From UBA940 sp031547885 (lineage in GTDB: Bacteria; Bacteroidota; Bacteroidia; Bacteroidales; Rikenellaceae): a stretch of 64,000 nt of DNA. Under the pieces are notes generated by a model. The model made no database searches. It had not been told where the DNA came from and was given only the letters and a program-made list of their open reading frames with translations. Shown piece after piece: positions 16,277 through 24,964 of the stretch. The translations under genes were made by a program, and so were the position numbers. The stretch is taken from assembly GCA_031547885.1 (NCBI GenBank), contig JAVBRO010000018.1:1-64000 (forward strand). The letters run 5' to 3'. The first letter of the stretch is position 1, and each line of letters begins with the position of its first letter.

Positions 16277-16630
16277 ATGAGTAATTCCTCGGTTTTTCTG
16301 GTTGTTCTCATCACGGCATTCGTACTTGTCGGAGCGGCCCTGTTGATCGCGCTGTGGCTTGCGCCGCGCTCGATGAACGCGCAGAAAGGCGAAGTGTACG
16401 AATGCGGCATACCCACCCGCGGCACGTCGTGGATGCAGTTCCGCGTGGGGTACTATCTTTTCGCCATACTTTTCCTGGTTTTCGACGTGGAGACCGTGCT
16501 GCTCTTCCCCTGGGCCACGGTAATGAAGGACCTCGGCGTCGCGGGCCTTGTCAGCGCATCATTTTTTATCGTCGTACTCGCGCTGGGGCTTGCCTACGCA
16601 TGGAAAAAAGGGGCTTTGAAATGGAAATAG
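16277..16630 (+). CDS. nuoA: NADH-quinone oxidoreductase subunit A
   Basis: A 117-residue inner-membrane subunit of respiratory complex I with three membrane helices. The family loop YECGIPTRGTSWMQFRVGYY and the helix pattern FLVFDVETVLLFPWA with its conserved Asp-Val-Glu are present. It lies in the membrane arm next to the quinone channel. It is the first gene of the operon, about 85 bases after a good promoter, and 83 bases before nuoB. Confidence 0.96.
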   Translation: MSNSSVFLVVLITAFVLVGAALLIALWLAPRSMNAQKGEVYECGIPTRGTSWMQFRVGYYLFAILFLVFDVETVLLFPWATVMKDLGVAGLVSASFFIVVLALGLAYAWKKGALKWK

Positions 16631-16713
16631 GCGCTCTTGCGCCTTTTACCGGCCGCAGGCGGACCGGATTTCGGGCGTTTGAATGCGGACGGATAAGTCA
16701 ATAAATTCCGGAT

Positions 16714-17346
16714 ATGAAATTATCTAAGAGAACGCATATCAAGGATATGCAATACGAGGATTTCAAAGATAACGAATACCTCGAACAATATGTCGAAGAG
16801 CTCCGTAAGGGCGGTACCAATGTAGTGGTGACCACGCTGAACGACATCATAAACTGGGGGCGCTCCAATTCGGTCTGGCCGCTGACGTTCGCAACGAGCT
16901 GCTGCGGGATCGAATTCATGTCGATGAGCGCGTCGCGCTACGACTTCGCCCGCTTCGGCTGGGAGGTCTACCGCAACTCCCCGCGCCAGGCCGACGTCAT
17001 CATGGTCTTCGGCACTGTGGTTCACAAGATGGCGCCCGTTCTGAAGAGACTCTACGACCAGATGGCCGAACCCAAATATGTCATGGCCATAGGCAGCTGC
17101 GCCATCAGCGGCGGCCCGTTCAAAAGCTCGTACCACACCGTTATGGGGGTCGATAAGATCATTCCCGTGGACGTTTACGTACCGGGCTGCCCTCCCCGTC
17201 CGGACGCCATCCTGTACGGGATGCTGCAGCTCGAGCGAAAGATCAAAGTGCAGAATTTCTTCAAGCTTCCGCAGGAGCCGAAGGTGGAAGAAGATATACC
17301 CAACTTATTGGAAACCAAGGCAGATGAAACAGCAACCGACAGATAA
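16714..17346 (+). CDS. nuoB: NADH-quinone oxidoreductase subunit B
   Basis: A 210-residue peripheral subunit that holds cluster N2, the last iron-sulfur centre before quinone. The four ligands are C63 and C64 (TSCCGIEFMS), C129 (IGSCAISGG) and C159 (VPGCPPRPDA). The N-terminus is slightly longer than the core and charged. The 3' end overlaps the start of nuoCD by 23 bases, so the two are translationally linked. Confidence 0.97.
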   Translation: MKLSKRTHIKDMQYEDFKDNEYLEQYVEELRKGGTNVVVTTLNDIINWGRSNSVWPLTFATSCCGIEFMSMSASRYDFARFGWEVYRNSPRQADVIMVFGTVVHKMAPVLKRLYDQMAEPKYVMAIGSCAISGGPFKSSYHTVMGVDKIIPVDVYVPGCPPRPDAILYGMLQLERKIKVQNFFKLPQEPKVEEDIPNLLETKADETATDR

Positions 17347-18943
17347 TTTCGACCTGTACGCAGAGGTCTCTGCGGACGGCAATGGACGGCAGGTGTATAC
17401 CGTTCCGGCCGGGAAACTCCACGATGCGGCCCTGTACCTGCGCGAGAGGGGTTTCGACTTCCTTGTGGACATGGTGGGAATGGACCGTGACGAAACGCTC
17501 GGCGCGACATACTACCTTTCGCGCAGCAACCTGACCGAAACGGTTGTGCTGAGAACTTCGACGGCCGACCGCGAAAATCCCGAACTTTCCACGGTAAGCG
17601 ACATATGGGACGTCGCCGAGATGTACGAACGCGAGGTCCACGACTTCTTCGGGATCGTTTTCGCGGGACATCCCGACATGCGCCGCCTCTTCCTGCGCGG
17701 CGACTGGAAAGGTTTCCCCCTGCGCAAGGACTACGACGCCGACCCGGCGCTGAATCCCGTCCCGTCCTGCGACGAGTCCTTCGAATCGATGGACGCCGTG
17801 CCGTCATGCCAACCGGAAGGGGCTGAAGGCCGCACCTGGAAGATGATGTACGAAAACGACGAATACGTCATCAATTTCGGGCCGCAGCACCCCGCAACGC
17901 ACGGCGTGCTCCATCTGCGCGTCTCGCTCGACGGCGAAATAGTGAAAACCATCGATCCCCACTTCGGATACATCCACCGCGGGGTCGAAAAAATGTGCGA
18001 AAGCTACGCCTATCCCCAGATACTCCACCTCACCGACCGCCTCGACTACCTTTCCGGCGCCATAAACCGTCACGGCTTCTGCATCTGCTGCGAAAAGGCG
18101 CTCGAAATGGACGTTCCGCAGAGAGCCGTCGTCGTCCGCACCATCTTCGACGAACTCACCCGCATCGCTTCCCACCTTCTGGGCTGGGGCTCGATGTGCA
18201 TGGACATGGGGGCGGTGACGGCGTTTATATATGGTATGCGCGACCGCGAAAAGATAATGGACATCTTCGAGGAGACCGCGGGCGGCCGTCTGATGGTCAA
18301 CTACAACGTGATCGGCGGCGTGATGAGGGACATCCACCCCAATTTCCAGAAACGTGTCAGCGAGTTCATTCCCTACATGCGCAAGATGCTGAAAGAGCAT
18401 CATATGCTCTTCACGGGCAACCCCATTGCGACGGGGCGTATGAAAGGCGTGGGCTACCTGCCGCGCACGAAGGCCATCTCGCTGGGCATCACCGGACCTG
18501 CCGGAAGAGCTTCGGGCTGGGCCAACGACCTGCGCAAATCCGATCCCTATGCCGCCTACGACCGCGTCGATTTCGAACAGGTGCTGCGGAGCGGCGGCGA
18601 GACTTTCGACCGCTACATTATCCGCCTCCACGAGATCGAGCAGTCGCTGCGCATCATCGAGCAGCTGATAGACAACATACCGGAAGGTCCTTTCGCCGAA
18701 AAGACCAAACCGATCGTGAAGCTTCCCGCCGGGGAGTTCTACCAGGGAGTCGAGAATGCCCGCGGCCAGTTCGGGGTGCATATCACCAGCACGGGCGAGA
18801 AGAATCCCTACAGGGTTAAGTTCCGTTCGCCCTCGATGACGCTTGTCGGCGCGCTGAAAGAGGTGGCCATCGGCAACAAAGTGGCCGACCTCATAATGCT
18901 GGGCGGCTCGCTCGACTATGTTATACCCTGTATAGACCGATAA
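17324..18943 (+). CDS. nuoCD: fused NADH-quinone oxidoreductase subunits C and D
   Basis: A 539-residue fusion of the 30-kDa (NuoC, about 1-150) and 49-kDa (NuoD, about 175-539) subunits. The NuoC part shows EMYEREVHDFFGI and LRGDWKGFPLRKD. The NuoD part shows NFGPQHPATHGVLHLRVSLD and HFGYIHRGVEKMCE, which form the quinone site together with NuoB. The joining stretch (about 150-175, PVPSCDESFESMDAV) is a flexible linker. Fusion of C and D is common in several bacterial groups including Bacteroidetes. The next gene is unusually far (175 bases) because a repeat lies between. Confidence 0.97.
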   Translation: MKQQPTDNFDLYAEVSADGNGRQVYTVPAGKLHDAALYLRERGFDFLVDMVGMDRDETLGATYYLSRSNLTETVVLRTSTADRENPELSTVSDIWDVAEMYEREVHDFFGIVFAGHPDMRRLFLRGDWKGFPLRKDYDADPALNPVPSCDESFESMDAVPSCQPEGAEGRTWKMMYENDEYVINFGPQHPATHGVLHLRVSLDGEIVKTIDPHFGYIHRGVEKMCESYAYPQILHLTDRLDYLSGAINRHGFCICCEKALEMDVPQRAVVVRTIFDELTRIASHLLGWGSMCMDMGAVTAFIYGMRDREKIMDIFEETAGGRLMVNYNVIGGVMRDIHPNFQKRVSEFIPYMRKMLKEHHMLFTGNPIATGRMKGVGYLPRTKAISLGITGPAGRASGWANDLRKSDPYAAYDRVDFEQVLRSGGETFDRYIIRLHEIEQSLRIIEQLIDNIPEGPFAEKTKPIVKLPAGEFYQGVENARGQFGVHITSTGEKNPYRVKFRSPSMTLVGALKEVAIGNKVADLIMLGGSLDYVIPCIDR

Positions 18944-18974
18944 GCCGGAACGCCGGCGGCGGATTTGGCAGGGA

Positions 18975-19087
18975 TGTCATTCCGAACCGACGCTCGCAGC
19001 GGGAGCAGAGATTGTTTACAAGCTATGCCCCGCAAGAAGGAGGAAAACGAAGTTAACCGGAACGAAGTGAAGTGAGAGGAATCTACC
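18975..19087. repeat. dispersed-type repeat inside the nuo operon
   Basis: The spacer between nuoCD and nuoH begins with GTCATTCCGAAC (18975-18986) and ends with GGAACGAAGTGAAGTGAG plus AGGAATCT. This is the form of short dispersed repeats with GTCATTCCGA and GAGGAATCT ends known from many bacterial genomes. It is the only nuo spacer of this size and has no gene. Only one copy is in the window, so its repeated nature is from memory of such sequences. Confidence 0.45.
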
Positions 19088-19118
19088 TTATATTATTTGA
19101 AGAATATTGAAATAAGAT

Positions 19119-20183
19119 ATGTGGAGTTTTGAAAATGTAACCGGATGGATCGACGCCACGCTTCGCGGCTGGATGCCGGGCGGATGGGCGCTGTTCATCG
19201 AATTTCTGCTCATCGGCATAGCGATACTGGCCGCTTACGCAGTCCTGGCGCTGATCCTGATCTGGGTCGAGCGCAAGGTGTGCGGATTTTTCCAGTGCCG
19301 CCTGGGCCCGAACCGCGTCGGCAAGTGGGGGATATTCCAGTCCGTCGCCGACATGATAAAAATATTGCTGAAGGAGATCGTCCGCATCGACAAGTCCGAC
19401 AAGGTGCTGTTCCGCATGGCGTCGTTCCTGGTCATCGTCGGATCGGTCTGCACCTTCGCCGCGCTGCCTTTCGCAAAAGGTCTGCAGGCGCTGGACTTCA
19501 ACGTGGGAGTGTTCTACGTGCTGGCGATATCGTCGCTCGGGGTCGTGGGCATCCTGCTGGCCGGATGGTCGAGCAACAGCAAGTACTCGATGATCGGGGC
19601 GATGCGAAGCGGGGCCCAGCTCATAAGCTACGAGATCTCGGCCGGGCTTTCGCTGATGACCATCGTTGTGCTGAGCGGAACGATGCAGCTTTCCGAGATA
19701 GTGGAACAGCAGGCCGACATGTGGTTCATTTTCAAGGGGCACATACCGGCCTGCATCGCATTCCTGGTCTACCTGATTGCGGGACACGCCGAGACCAACC
19801 GCGGCCCGTTCGACATGCCCGAGGCCGAGAGCGAGCTCACGTCGGGCTACCACACCGAGTATTCGGGCATCCAGTTCGGCTTTTTCTACCTTGCCGAGTA
19901 CCTCAACATGTTCATCATCGCGGCTGTCGCGGCGACGATGTTCCTCGGGGGGTGGCAGCCGCTTCATATCCCCGGATGGGAGGGCTTCAACGCGGCGATG
20001 GACTACATCCCGTCGTTCGTGTGGTTCTTCGGCAAGACCTTCTTCTGCGTCTTCCTTGCCCTGTGGGTTCGCTGGACCTTCCCGCGTCTGAGGATCGACC
20101 AACTGCTGGGCCTCGAATGGAAGATACTGATGCCCATCTGCATCATCAACCTCGTCCTGATGTCGATCGTCGTAATACTGTAG
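19119..20183 (+). CDS. nuoH: NADH-quinone oxidoreductase subunit H
   Basis: A 354-residue membrane subunit with about eight helices that links the quinone site with the proton-pumping arm. Signatures are ERKVCGFFQCRLGPNRVG and PEAESELTSGYHTEYSG. The acidic loop facing the quinone cavity is intact. It is preceded by the repeat-bearing spacer and followed four bases later by nuoI. Confidence 0.97.
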   Translation: MWSFENVTGWIDATLRGWMPGGWALFIEFLLIGIAILAAYAVLALILIWVERKVCGFFQCRLGPNRVGKWGIFQSVADMIKILLKEIVRIDKSDKVLFRMASFLVIVGSVCTFAALPFAKGLQALDFNVGVFYVLAISSLGVVGILLAGWSSNSKYSMIGAMRSGAQLISYEISAGLSLMTIVVLSGTMQLSEIVEQQADMWFIFKGHIPACIAFLVYLIAGHAETNRGPFDMPEAESELTSGYHTEYSGIQFGFFYLAEYLNMFIIAAVAATMFLGGWQPLHIPGWEGFNAAMDYIPSFVWFFGKTFFCVFLALWVRWTFPRLRIDQLLGLEWKILMPICIINLVLMSIVVIL

Positions 20184-20187
20184 CGAT

Positions 20188-20721
20188 ATGGAAAAGATAT
20201 TTGAAAAGGTATTTGAATATATACGGGATATAGTGGTGGGCGTCTGGCACCTGTTGCAGGGGATGTACATCACGATGCTGAATTTCCTGCGCCCGAAACT
20301 GACCGAGCAGTACCCCGAAAACCGCGGCAAACAGGTCTATTTCGAGCGTTTCCGCGCACAACTGACCATGCCCCACGACGCGGCTAACCACCACAAGTGC
20401 ACCGCCTGCGGGATCTGCATGAACAACTGCCCCAACGGGACTATCACCGTCATCAGCAAGATGGAGGAAGACCCCGCGACCGGAAAGCCGAAAAGGGCGT
20501 TGGACCGCTACGTCTACGATCTGCGCAGCTGTACTTTCTGCGACCTCTGCACCACTACCTGCCCGTTCAACGCGATCGAATTCACCAACAGCTTCGAGCA
20601 CTCGGTCTTCACCGCCGAACGCCTCGTGCAGCAGCTCAACCAGCCCGGTTCGTCTCTCGCGCCCAAACCCGTGAAGGCGCCCGAGTCGCCTGCGGCTGAG
20701 ACAACCCCTAAAACAGCGTAA
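20188..20721 (+). CDS. nuoI: NADH-quinone oxidoreductase subunit I
   Basis: A 177-residue ferredoxin-like subunit carrying two [4Fe-4S] clusters (N6a and N6b) that pass electrons to NuoB. Ligands are C71, C74, C77 and C81 (CTACGICMNNCPNG), and C115, C118, C121 and C125 (CTFCDLCTTTCPFN). Because no NADH-input module is encoded in this operon, NuoI is a candidate entry point for electrons from ferredoxin (inference). A proline-rich tail ends the chain. Confidence 0.96.
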   Translation: MEKIFEKVFEYIRDIVVGVWHLLQGMYITMLNFLRPKLTEQYPENRGKQVYFERFRAQLTMPHDAANHHKCTACGICMNNCPNGTITVISKMEEDPATGKPKRALDRYVYDLRSCTFCDLCTTTCPFNAIEFTNSFEHSVFTAERLVQQLNQPGSSLAPKPVKAPESPAAETTPKTA

Positions 20722-20724
20722 GTT

Positions 20725-21246
20725 ATGGAATTAACGACCAGCCTTATAGTTTTTTTCTGCCTTGCGGCAGTGATAATCGCCTGCTCGATCCTGGCGGTTA
20801 CGGCACGCAGGATGCTGCGTGCGGCGACCTACCTGCTGATAGTGCTCATAGCCACAGCCGGGCTCTACCTGATGCTAAACTACCATTTCCTGGCGGTGGT
20901 CCAGCTTTCGGTTTACGCCGGGGGCATCCTGATACTCTTCATATTCGCCATCCTGCTGACGAGTTCACGGGGCGACACTTCCGAACGACGCGACAGCCGC
21001 CGTGTTGTGGCAGGTATAGCGGCGGCCGTGACCGGACTGGTCATTACAGGCTTTGTTATCGTCAAGCATAAATTCCTCTACGGCGCCAATCCGACCGTCG
21101 TGGGCGACCAGGAGATAAACATGAAACAGATAGGCCAGGCGCTTATGGGGACCGGAAAGCACGAATACCTGCTTTCGTTCGAGGCGCTGAGCGTACTGCT
21201 GCTTGTCTGCGCCATCGGGGGCATACTTATAGCCCGCAAACGTTAA
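20725..21246 (+). CDS. nuoJ: NADH-quinone oxidoreductase subunit J
   Basis: A 173-residue membrane subunit with five predicted helices. The third helix shows the family pattern LMLNYHFLAVVQLSVYAGGI, which contains the pi-bulge region that moves during pumping. The gene starts four bases after nuoI, in the usual complex I order. Confidence 0.93.
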   Translation: MELTTSLIVFFCLAAVIIACSILAVTARRMLRAATYLLIVLIATAGLYLMLNYHFLAVVQLSVYAGGILILFIFAILLTSSRGDTSERRDSRRVVAGIAAAVTGLVITGFVIVKHKFLYGANPTVVGDQEINMKQIGQALMGTGKHEYLLSFEALSVLLLVCAIGGILIARKR

Positions 21247-21266
21247 CCGTAAAACCGCAGAATGAT

Positions 21267-21575
21267 ATGATACCAATGGAATATTATCTGATCGTCAGTT
21301 CGATCATGTTTTTTGTGGGGATTTACGGATTCATCACCCGCAAGAACCTGCTGGCGGTACTGATCTCGATAGAGCTGATACTCAACTCTGTGGAGATCAA
21401 CTTCAGCGTATTCAACCGCTACCTCTACCCGGAGCAGATGGAGGGGATGTTCTTCAGCCTTTTCGGCATCGCGATTTCAGCAGCCGAAACTGCTGTAGCC
21501 ATCGCCATAATAATCAACGTCTACCGTCTGGCGAACAACATCGACGTCCGCCATATCGATAAATTAAAACATTAG
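21267..21575 (+). CDS. nuoK: NADH-quinone oxidoreductase subunit K
   Basis: A 102-residue membrane subunit related to MrpC, with three helices and two buried glutamates in ISIELILNSVEINF and SAAETAVAIAI. It starts MIPMEYYLIVSS, the common beginning of NuoK. It lies between nuoJ and nuoL with short gaps. Confidence 0.96.
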   Translation: MIPMEYYLIVSSIMFFVGIYGFITRKNLLAVLISIELILNSVEINFSVFNRYLYPEQMEGMFFSLFGIAISAAETAVAIAIIINVYRLANNIDVRHIDKLKH

Positions 21576-21581
21576 CAGGCT

Positions 21582-23489
21582 ATGGCATTTACGGCACTCA
21601 TAATTATCATACCGCTCGTCATGTTCCTCTTCCTCGGGCTGGGGAGCAAATGGCTCAAACCGCGTGCGGCGGGGCTGGCGGGGACTCTGGGCATGGCTGC
21701 AGCGGCGGTTATGTCATACATCGCGGCATGGCGCTACTTCTTCCCGATCCAGGGCGGAGGCTACAAGGCCATAACGGCCGTCTCGGCCGAGTGGCTGAAG
21801 TTCGGCGACAAGCTGCATATCGACATGGGCGTTCTTCTGGACCCGATCTCGGTGGTGATGCTCGTGGTGATCACGACCGTTTCGTTGATGGTCCACATCT
21901 ACAGCCTCGGCTACATGAAGGGCGAACGCGGATTCCAGCGCTACTATGCGTTCCTGTCGCTGTTCAGTTTCTCGATGCTCGGGCTGGTCGTCGCGACGAA
22001 CATTTTCCAGATGTACATTTTCTGGGAACTGGTGGGCGCATCGTCATACCTGCTGATCGGATTCTATTATACCAAACCCGAGGCGGTCGCGGCGTCGAAA
22101 AAGGCGTTCATCGTGACGCGCTTCGCCGACCTTGGCTTCCTGATAGGTATACTCGTACTGTCGTACTATACAGGCACTTTCGATTTCGGACTCATCACGG
22201 CGGACAATGCTTCGCTGGCGGTCAGTTCGCTTGCCGGAGGCTCGTTCCTCGGACTGTCGGCGGCCACGTGGGCGATGACGCTGCTTTTCATGGGGGCTGC
22301 CGGCAAATCGGCGATGTTCCCGCTGCACATCTGGCTTCCCGACGCGATGGAGGGCCCGACGCCCGTTTCTGCGCTGATACATGCCGCGACGATGGTAGTG
22401 GCCGGTGTGTTCCTCGTGGCAAGAATGTTCCCTGTCTACGTTTTCGCCGCGCCCGACGTACTGACTCTTATAACTTATGTGGGTGCTTTCACCGCGCTTT
22501 TCGCGGCCGTGATCGCCATGACACAGACCGATATAAAGCGCGTGCTGGCATTCTCCACCATCTCGCAGATCGCCTATATGATGGTGGCTCTGGGAGTCTC
22601 GGGAATGGGCGGACACGCGGGCGAAGGCTACACCGCCTCGATGTTCCACCTCTTTACCCACGCATTCTTCAAGGCCCTGCTGTTCCTGGGTGCGGGTGCG
22701 GTGATCCACGCCGTCCACAGCAACGAAATGGAGAAAATGGGCGGACTGCGGAAGTTTATGCCGATCACGCACATCACGTTCCTCGTCGCATGCCTTTCGA
22801 TCGCGGGGATCCCGCCGTTCTCGGGATTTTTCAGCAAGGACGAGATACTCACGGCGGCTTTCGCACACGATAAGGTGATCTTCGCGACGATGTGGGTCGT
22901 GGCCGGTTTGACCGCGTTCTACATGTTCAGGCTCTATTTCCGGATATTCTGGGGCGCCGACCGCAAGTACGATGAAAAGCACCTTCCGCACGAAGCTCCG
23001 GCCTCGATGACGGTTCCTTTGATATTCCTCGCGGTACTGACCTGTGCGACCGGTTTCATTCCGTTCTCGAAGTTTGTCAGTCCCGATAATGTCCCCTATG
23101 CCACGCACATCAACTGGTGGATCGCCGGTGCGAGCGTCGCCATAGGAGCGCTCGGGATATGGATCGCCATGAGGCTCTACAAGAAGGAGAGCGACCGTCC
23201 GGCACGTATCGCCGCCAGGGCCGCAGGGTTCTGGAAAGCGGCTGCACACAAGTTCTATATCGACGAAGCGTGGATGTTCGTCACCAAAAAGATCATCTTC
23301 CGCGGCGTCAGCGACCCGGTCGCGTGGTTCGACCGCCATGTGGTCGACGGCACTATGAACGCCCTGGGCTACGGCACAGAAAAGGCGTCGGAAGCGCTCA
23401 AGACCGCGCAGACAGGCAAGGTTCAGACTTATGCGGTGGTGCTCGTCTTTTCGGTGCTCGTTATCACCGTCATAATGTTGTATCTGTAA
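21582..23489 (+). CDS. nuoL: NADH-quinone oxidoreductase subunit L
   Basis: A 635-residue antiporter-like pumping subunit at the far end of the membrane arm. The core signature GKSAMFPLHIWLPDAMEG and the following PTPVSALIHAAT are intact, as is the TDIKRVLAFSTISQIAYM stretch. The C-terminal part (from about 525) has the long lateral helix and final anchor seen in NuoL. Normal length. Confidence 0.97.
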   Translation: MAFTALIIIIPLVMFLFLGLGSKWLKPRAAGLAGTLGMAAAAVMSYIAAWRYFFPIQGGGYKAITAVSAEWLKFGDKLHIDMGVLLDPISVVMLVVITTVSLMVHIYSLGYMKGERGFQRYYAFLSLFSFSMLGLVVATNIFQMYIFWELVGASSYLLIGFYYTKPEAVAASKKAFIVTRFADLGFLIGILVLSYYTGTFDFGLITADNASLAVSSLAGGSFLGLSAATWAMTLLFMGAAGKSAMFPLHIWLPDAMEGPTPVSALIHAATMVVAGVFLVARMFPVYVFAAPDVLTLITYVGAFTALFAAVIAMTQTDIKRVLAFSTISQIAYMMVALGVSGMGGHAGEGYTASMFHLFTHAFFKALLFLGAGAVIHAVHSNEMEKMGGLRKFMPITHITFLVACLSIAGIPPFSGFFSKDEILTAAFAHDKVIFATMWVVAGLTAFYMFRLYFRIFWGADRKYDEKHLPHEAPASMTVPLIFLAVLTCATGFIPFSKFVSPDNVPYATHINWWIAGASVAIGALGIWIAMRLYKKESDRPARIAARAAGFWKAAAHKFYIDEAWMFVTKKIIFRGVSDPVAWFDRHVVDGTMNALGYGTEKASEALKTAQTGKVQTYAVVLVFSVLVITVIMLYL

Positions 23490-23501
23490 AATCAGGGGAA
23501 T

Positions 23502-24962
23502 ATGAATATACTTTCTATATTGGTCCTTATCCCGCTCGCGACGATGCTCGCGTTGTTCGTGAGCCGCAACCAGAATTACGTCCGGACTGTCGTTACGGCC
23601 GGTTTCGGCCTGATGCTCGCGGCGGTCGCGGTGATAACGGTGATGTTCCTTCAGCAGAGGGCGGTTTCCGCCGCGCCGATGCTCATGACGGCCGACGTCG
23701 TTTGGTACGCGCCGCTCAATATCCACTACGCGGTGGGGGTCGACGGCATTTCGGTGCTGATGCTGATCCTTTCGGCGGTGGTTGCGTTCTGCGGGGTCTT
23801 TTCGGCCTGGAACATGGAGCGCGACTTCTTCGCGTGGTACTGCCTGCTGGCGATCGGGGTGTTCGGCTACTTTATCTCGCTCGACCTCTTCACGATGTTC
23901 ATGTTCTACGAGATCGCGCTTATCCCGATGTTCCTCTTGATAGGCTTATGGGGTACGGGTAAAAAAGAGTACGCGGCTATGAAGCTGACGCTGATGCTGA
24001 TGGCCGGTTCGGCGCTTCTGCTGACGGGGATACTCGGCATCTACTTCACCACCGGCGGCACCACCATGAACATCATGGAACTGTCGCATCTCACCGTTCC
24101 GCACGGACACCAATACTGGATATTCTGCCTGGTCTTCGTCGGTTTCGGGGTACTGGGGGCACTTTTCCCGTTCCACACATGGTCGCCCGACGGCCACGCC
24201 GCGGCTCCTACTTCGGTGTCGATGCTCCACGCGGGGGTGCTGATGAAGCTGGGGGGGTACGGCTGTTTCCGCGTCGCGATCTTCCTGATGCCCCAGGCGG
24301 CGCACGAGCTGTCTTGGATATTCCTGATACTTACCGGTATAAGCGTCGTTTACGGCGCCTACGGGGCTGTCGTGCAGACCGACCTCAAATATATCAACGC
24401 CTACTCTTCGGTGAGCCACTGCGGACTGGTGCTCTTCGCCATCCTGATGCTCAACGAGACGGCCATGACGGGCGCTGTGCTCCAGATGCTTTCCCACGGT
24501 CTGATGACGGCCTTGTTCTTCTCGCTGATCGGGGTCATCTACAGCCGCACCCACACCCGCGATATCCGCGAGATGGGCGGCCTGATGCGAGTGATGCCGA
24601 TAGCTTCGGTCTGTTATGTTATTGCCGGGTTCGCCTCGCTGGGACTTCCGGGCCTGAGCGGTTTTGTCGCAGAGATGACGGTCTTCGTCGGTTCGTTCGA
24701 AAACGCCGACATGTTCCGCCGGGTGCTGACGATAGTCGCCACGACTTCGATCGTGGTCACGGCTGTCTATATCCTGCGCACGGTGGGTAAGATTCTTTTC
24801 GGCCCGGTACAGAACCCCGACCACCTGAAACTGGGTGACGCGGCGTGGTACGAACGTGTCGCGGCGGTGGTGCTTATCGTCGGCATCGTAACGATCGGCG
24901 TATGGCCCTCGGGCGTACAGCAGGTAATCTGGGACAGTCTGAAACATCTTAACATATTCTAA
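23502..24962 (+). CDS. nuoM: NADH-quinone oxidoreductase subunit M
   Basis: A 486-residue antiporter-like pumping subunit with about 14 helices. Signatures are PDGHAAAPTSVSMLHAG, TDLKYINAYSSVSHCG and the conserved glutamate in YEIALIPMFLLIGLWG. It is 12 bases after nuoL and two bases before nuoN, which indicates tight coupling. Confidence 0.97.
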   Translation: MNILSILVLIPLATMLALFVSRNQNYVRTVVTAGFGLMLAAVAVITVMFLQQRAVSAAPMLMTADVVWYAPLNIHYAVGVDGISVLMLILSAVVAFCGVFSAWNMERDFFAWYCLLAIGVFGYFISLDLFTMFMFYEIALIPMFLLIGLWGTGKKEYAAMKLTLMLMAGSALLLTGILGIYFTTGGTTMNIMELSHLTVPHGHQYWIFCLVFVGFGVLGALFPFHTWSPDGHAAAPTSVSMLHAGVLMKLGGYGCFRVAIFLMPQAAHELSWIFLILTGISVVYGAYGAVVQTDLKYINAYSSVSHCGLVLFAILMLNETAMTGAVLQMLSHGLMTALFFSLIGVIYSRTHTRDIREMGGLMRVMPIASVCYVIAGFASLGLPGLSGFVAEMTVFVGSFENADMFRRVLTIVATTSIVVTAVYILRTVGKILFGPVQNPDHLKLGDAAWYERVAAVVLIVGIVTIGVWPSGVQQVIWDSLKHLNIF

Positions 24963-24964
24963 GC

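Noticed and set aside
22044..23726. A 560-codon minus-strand frame antisense to nuoL and nuoM
   Set aside because: Its composition is dominated by D, R, H and E runs typical of reverse-strand shadows of GC-rich membrane genes.
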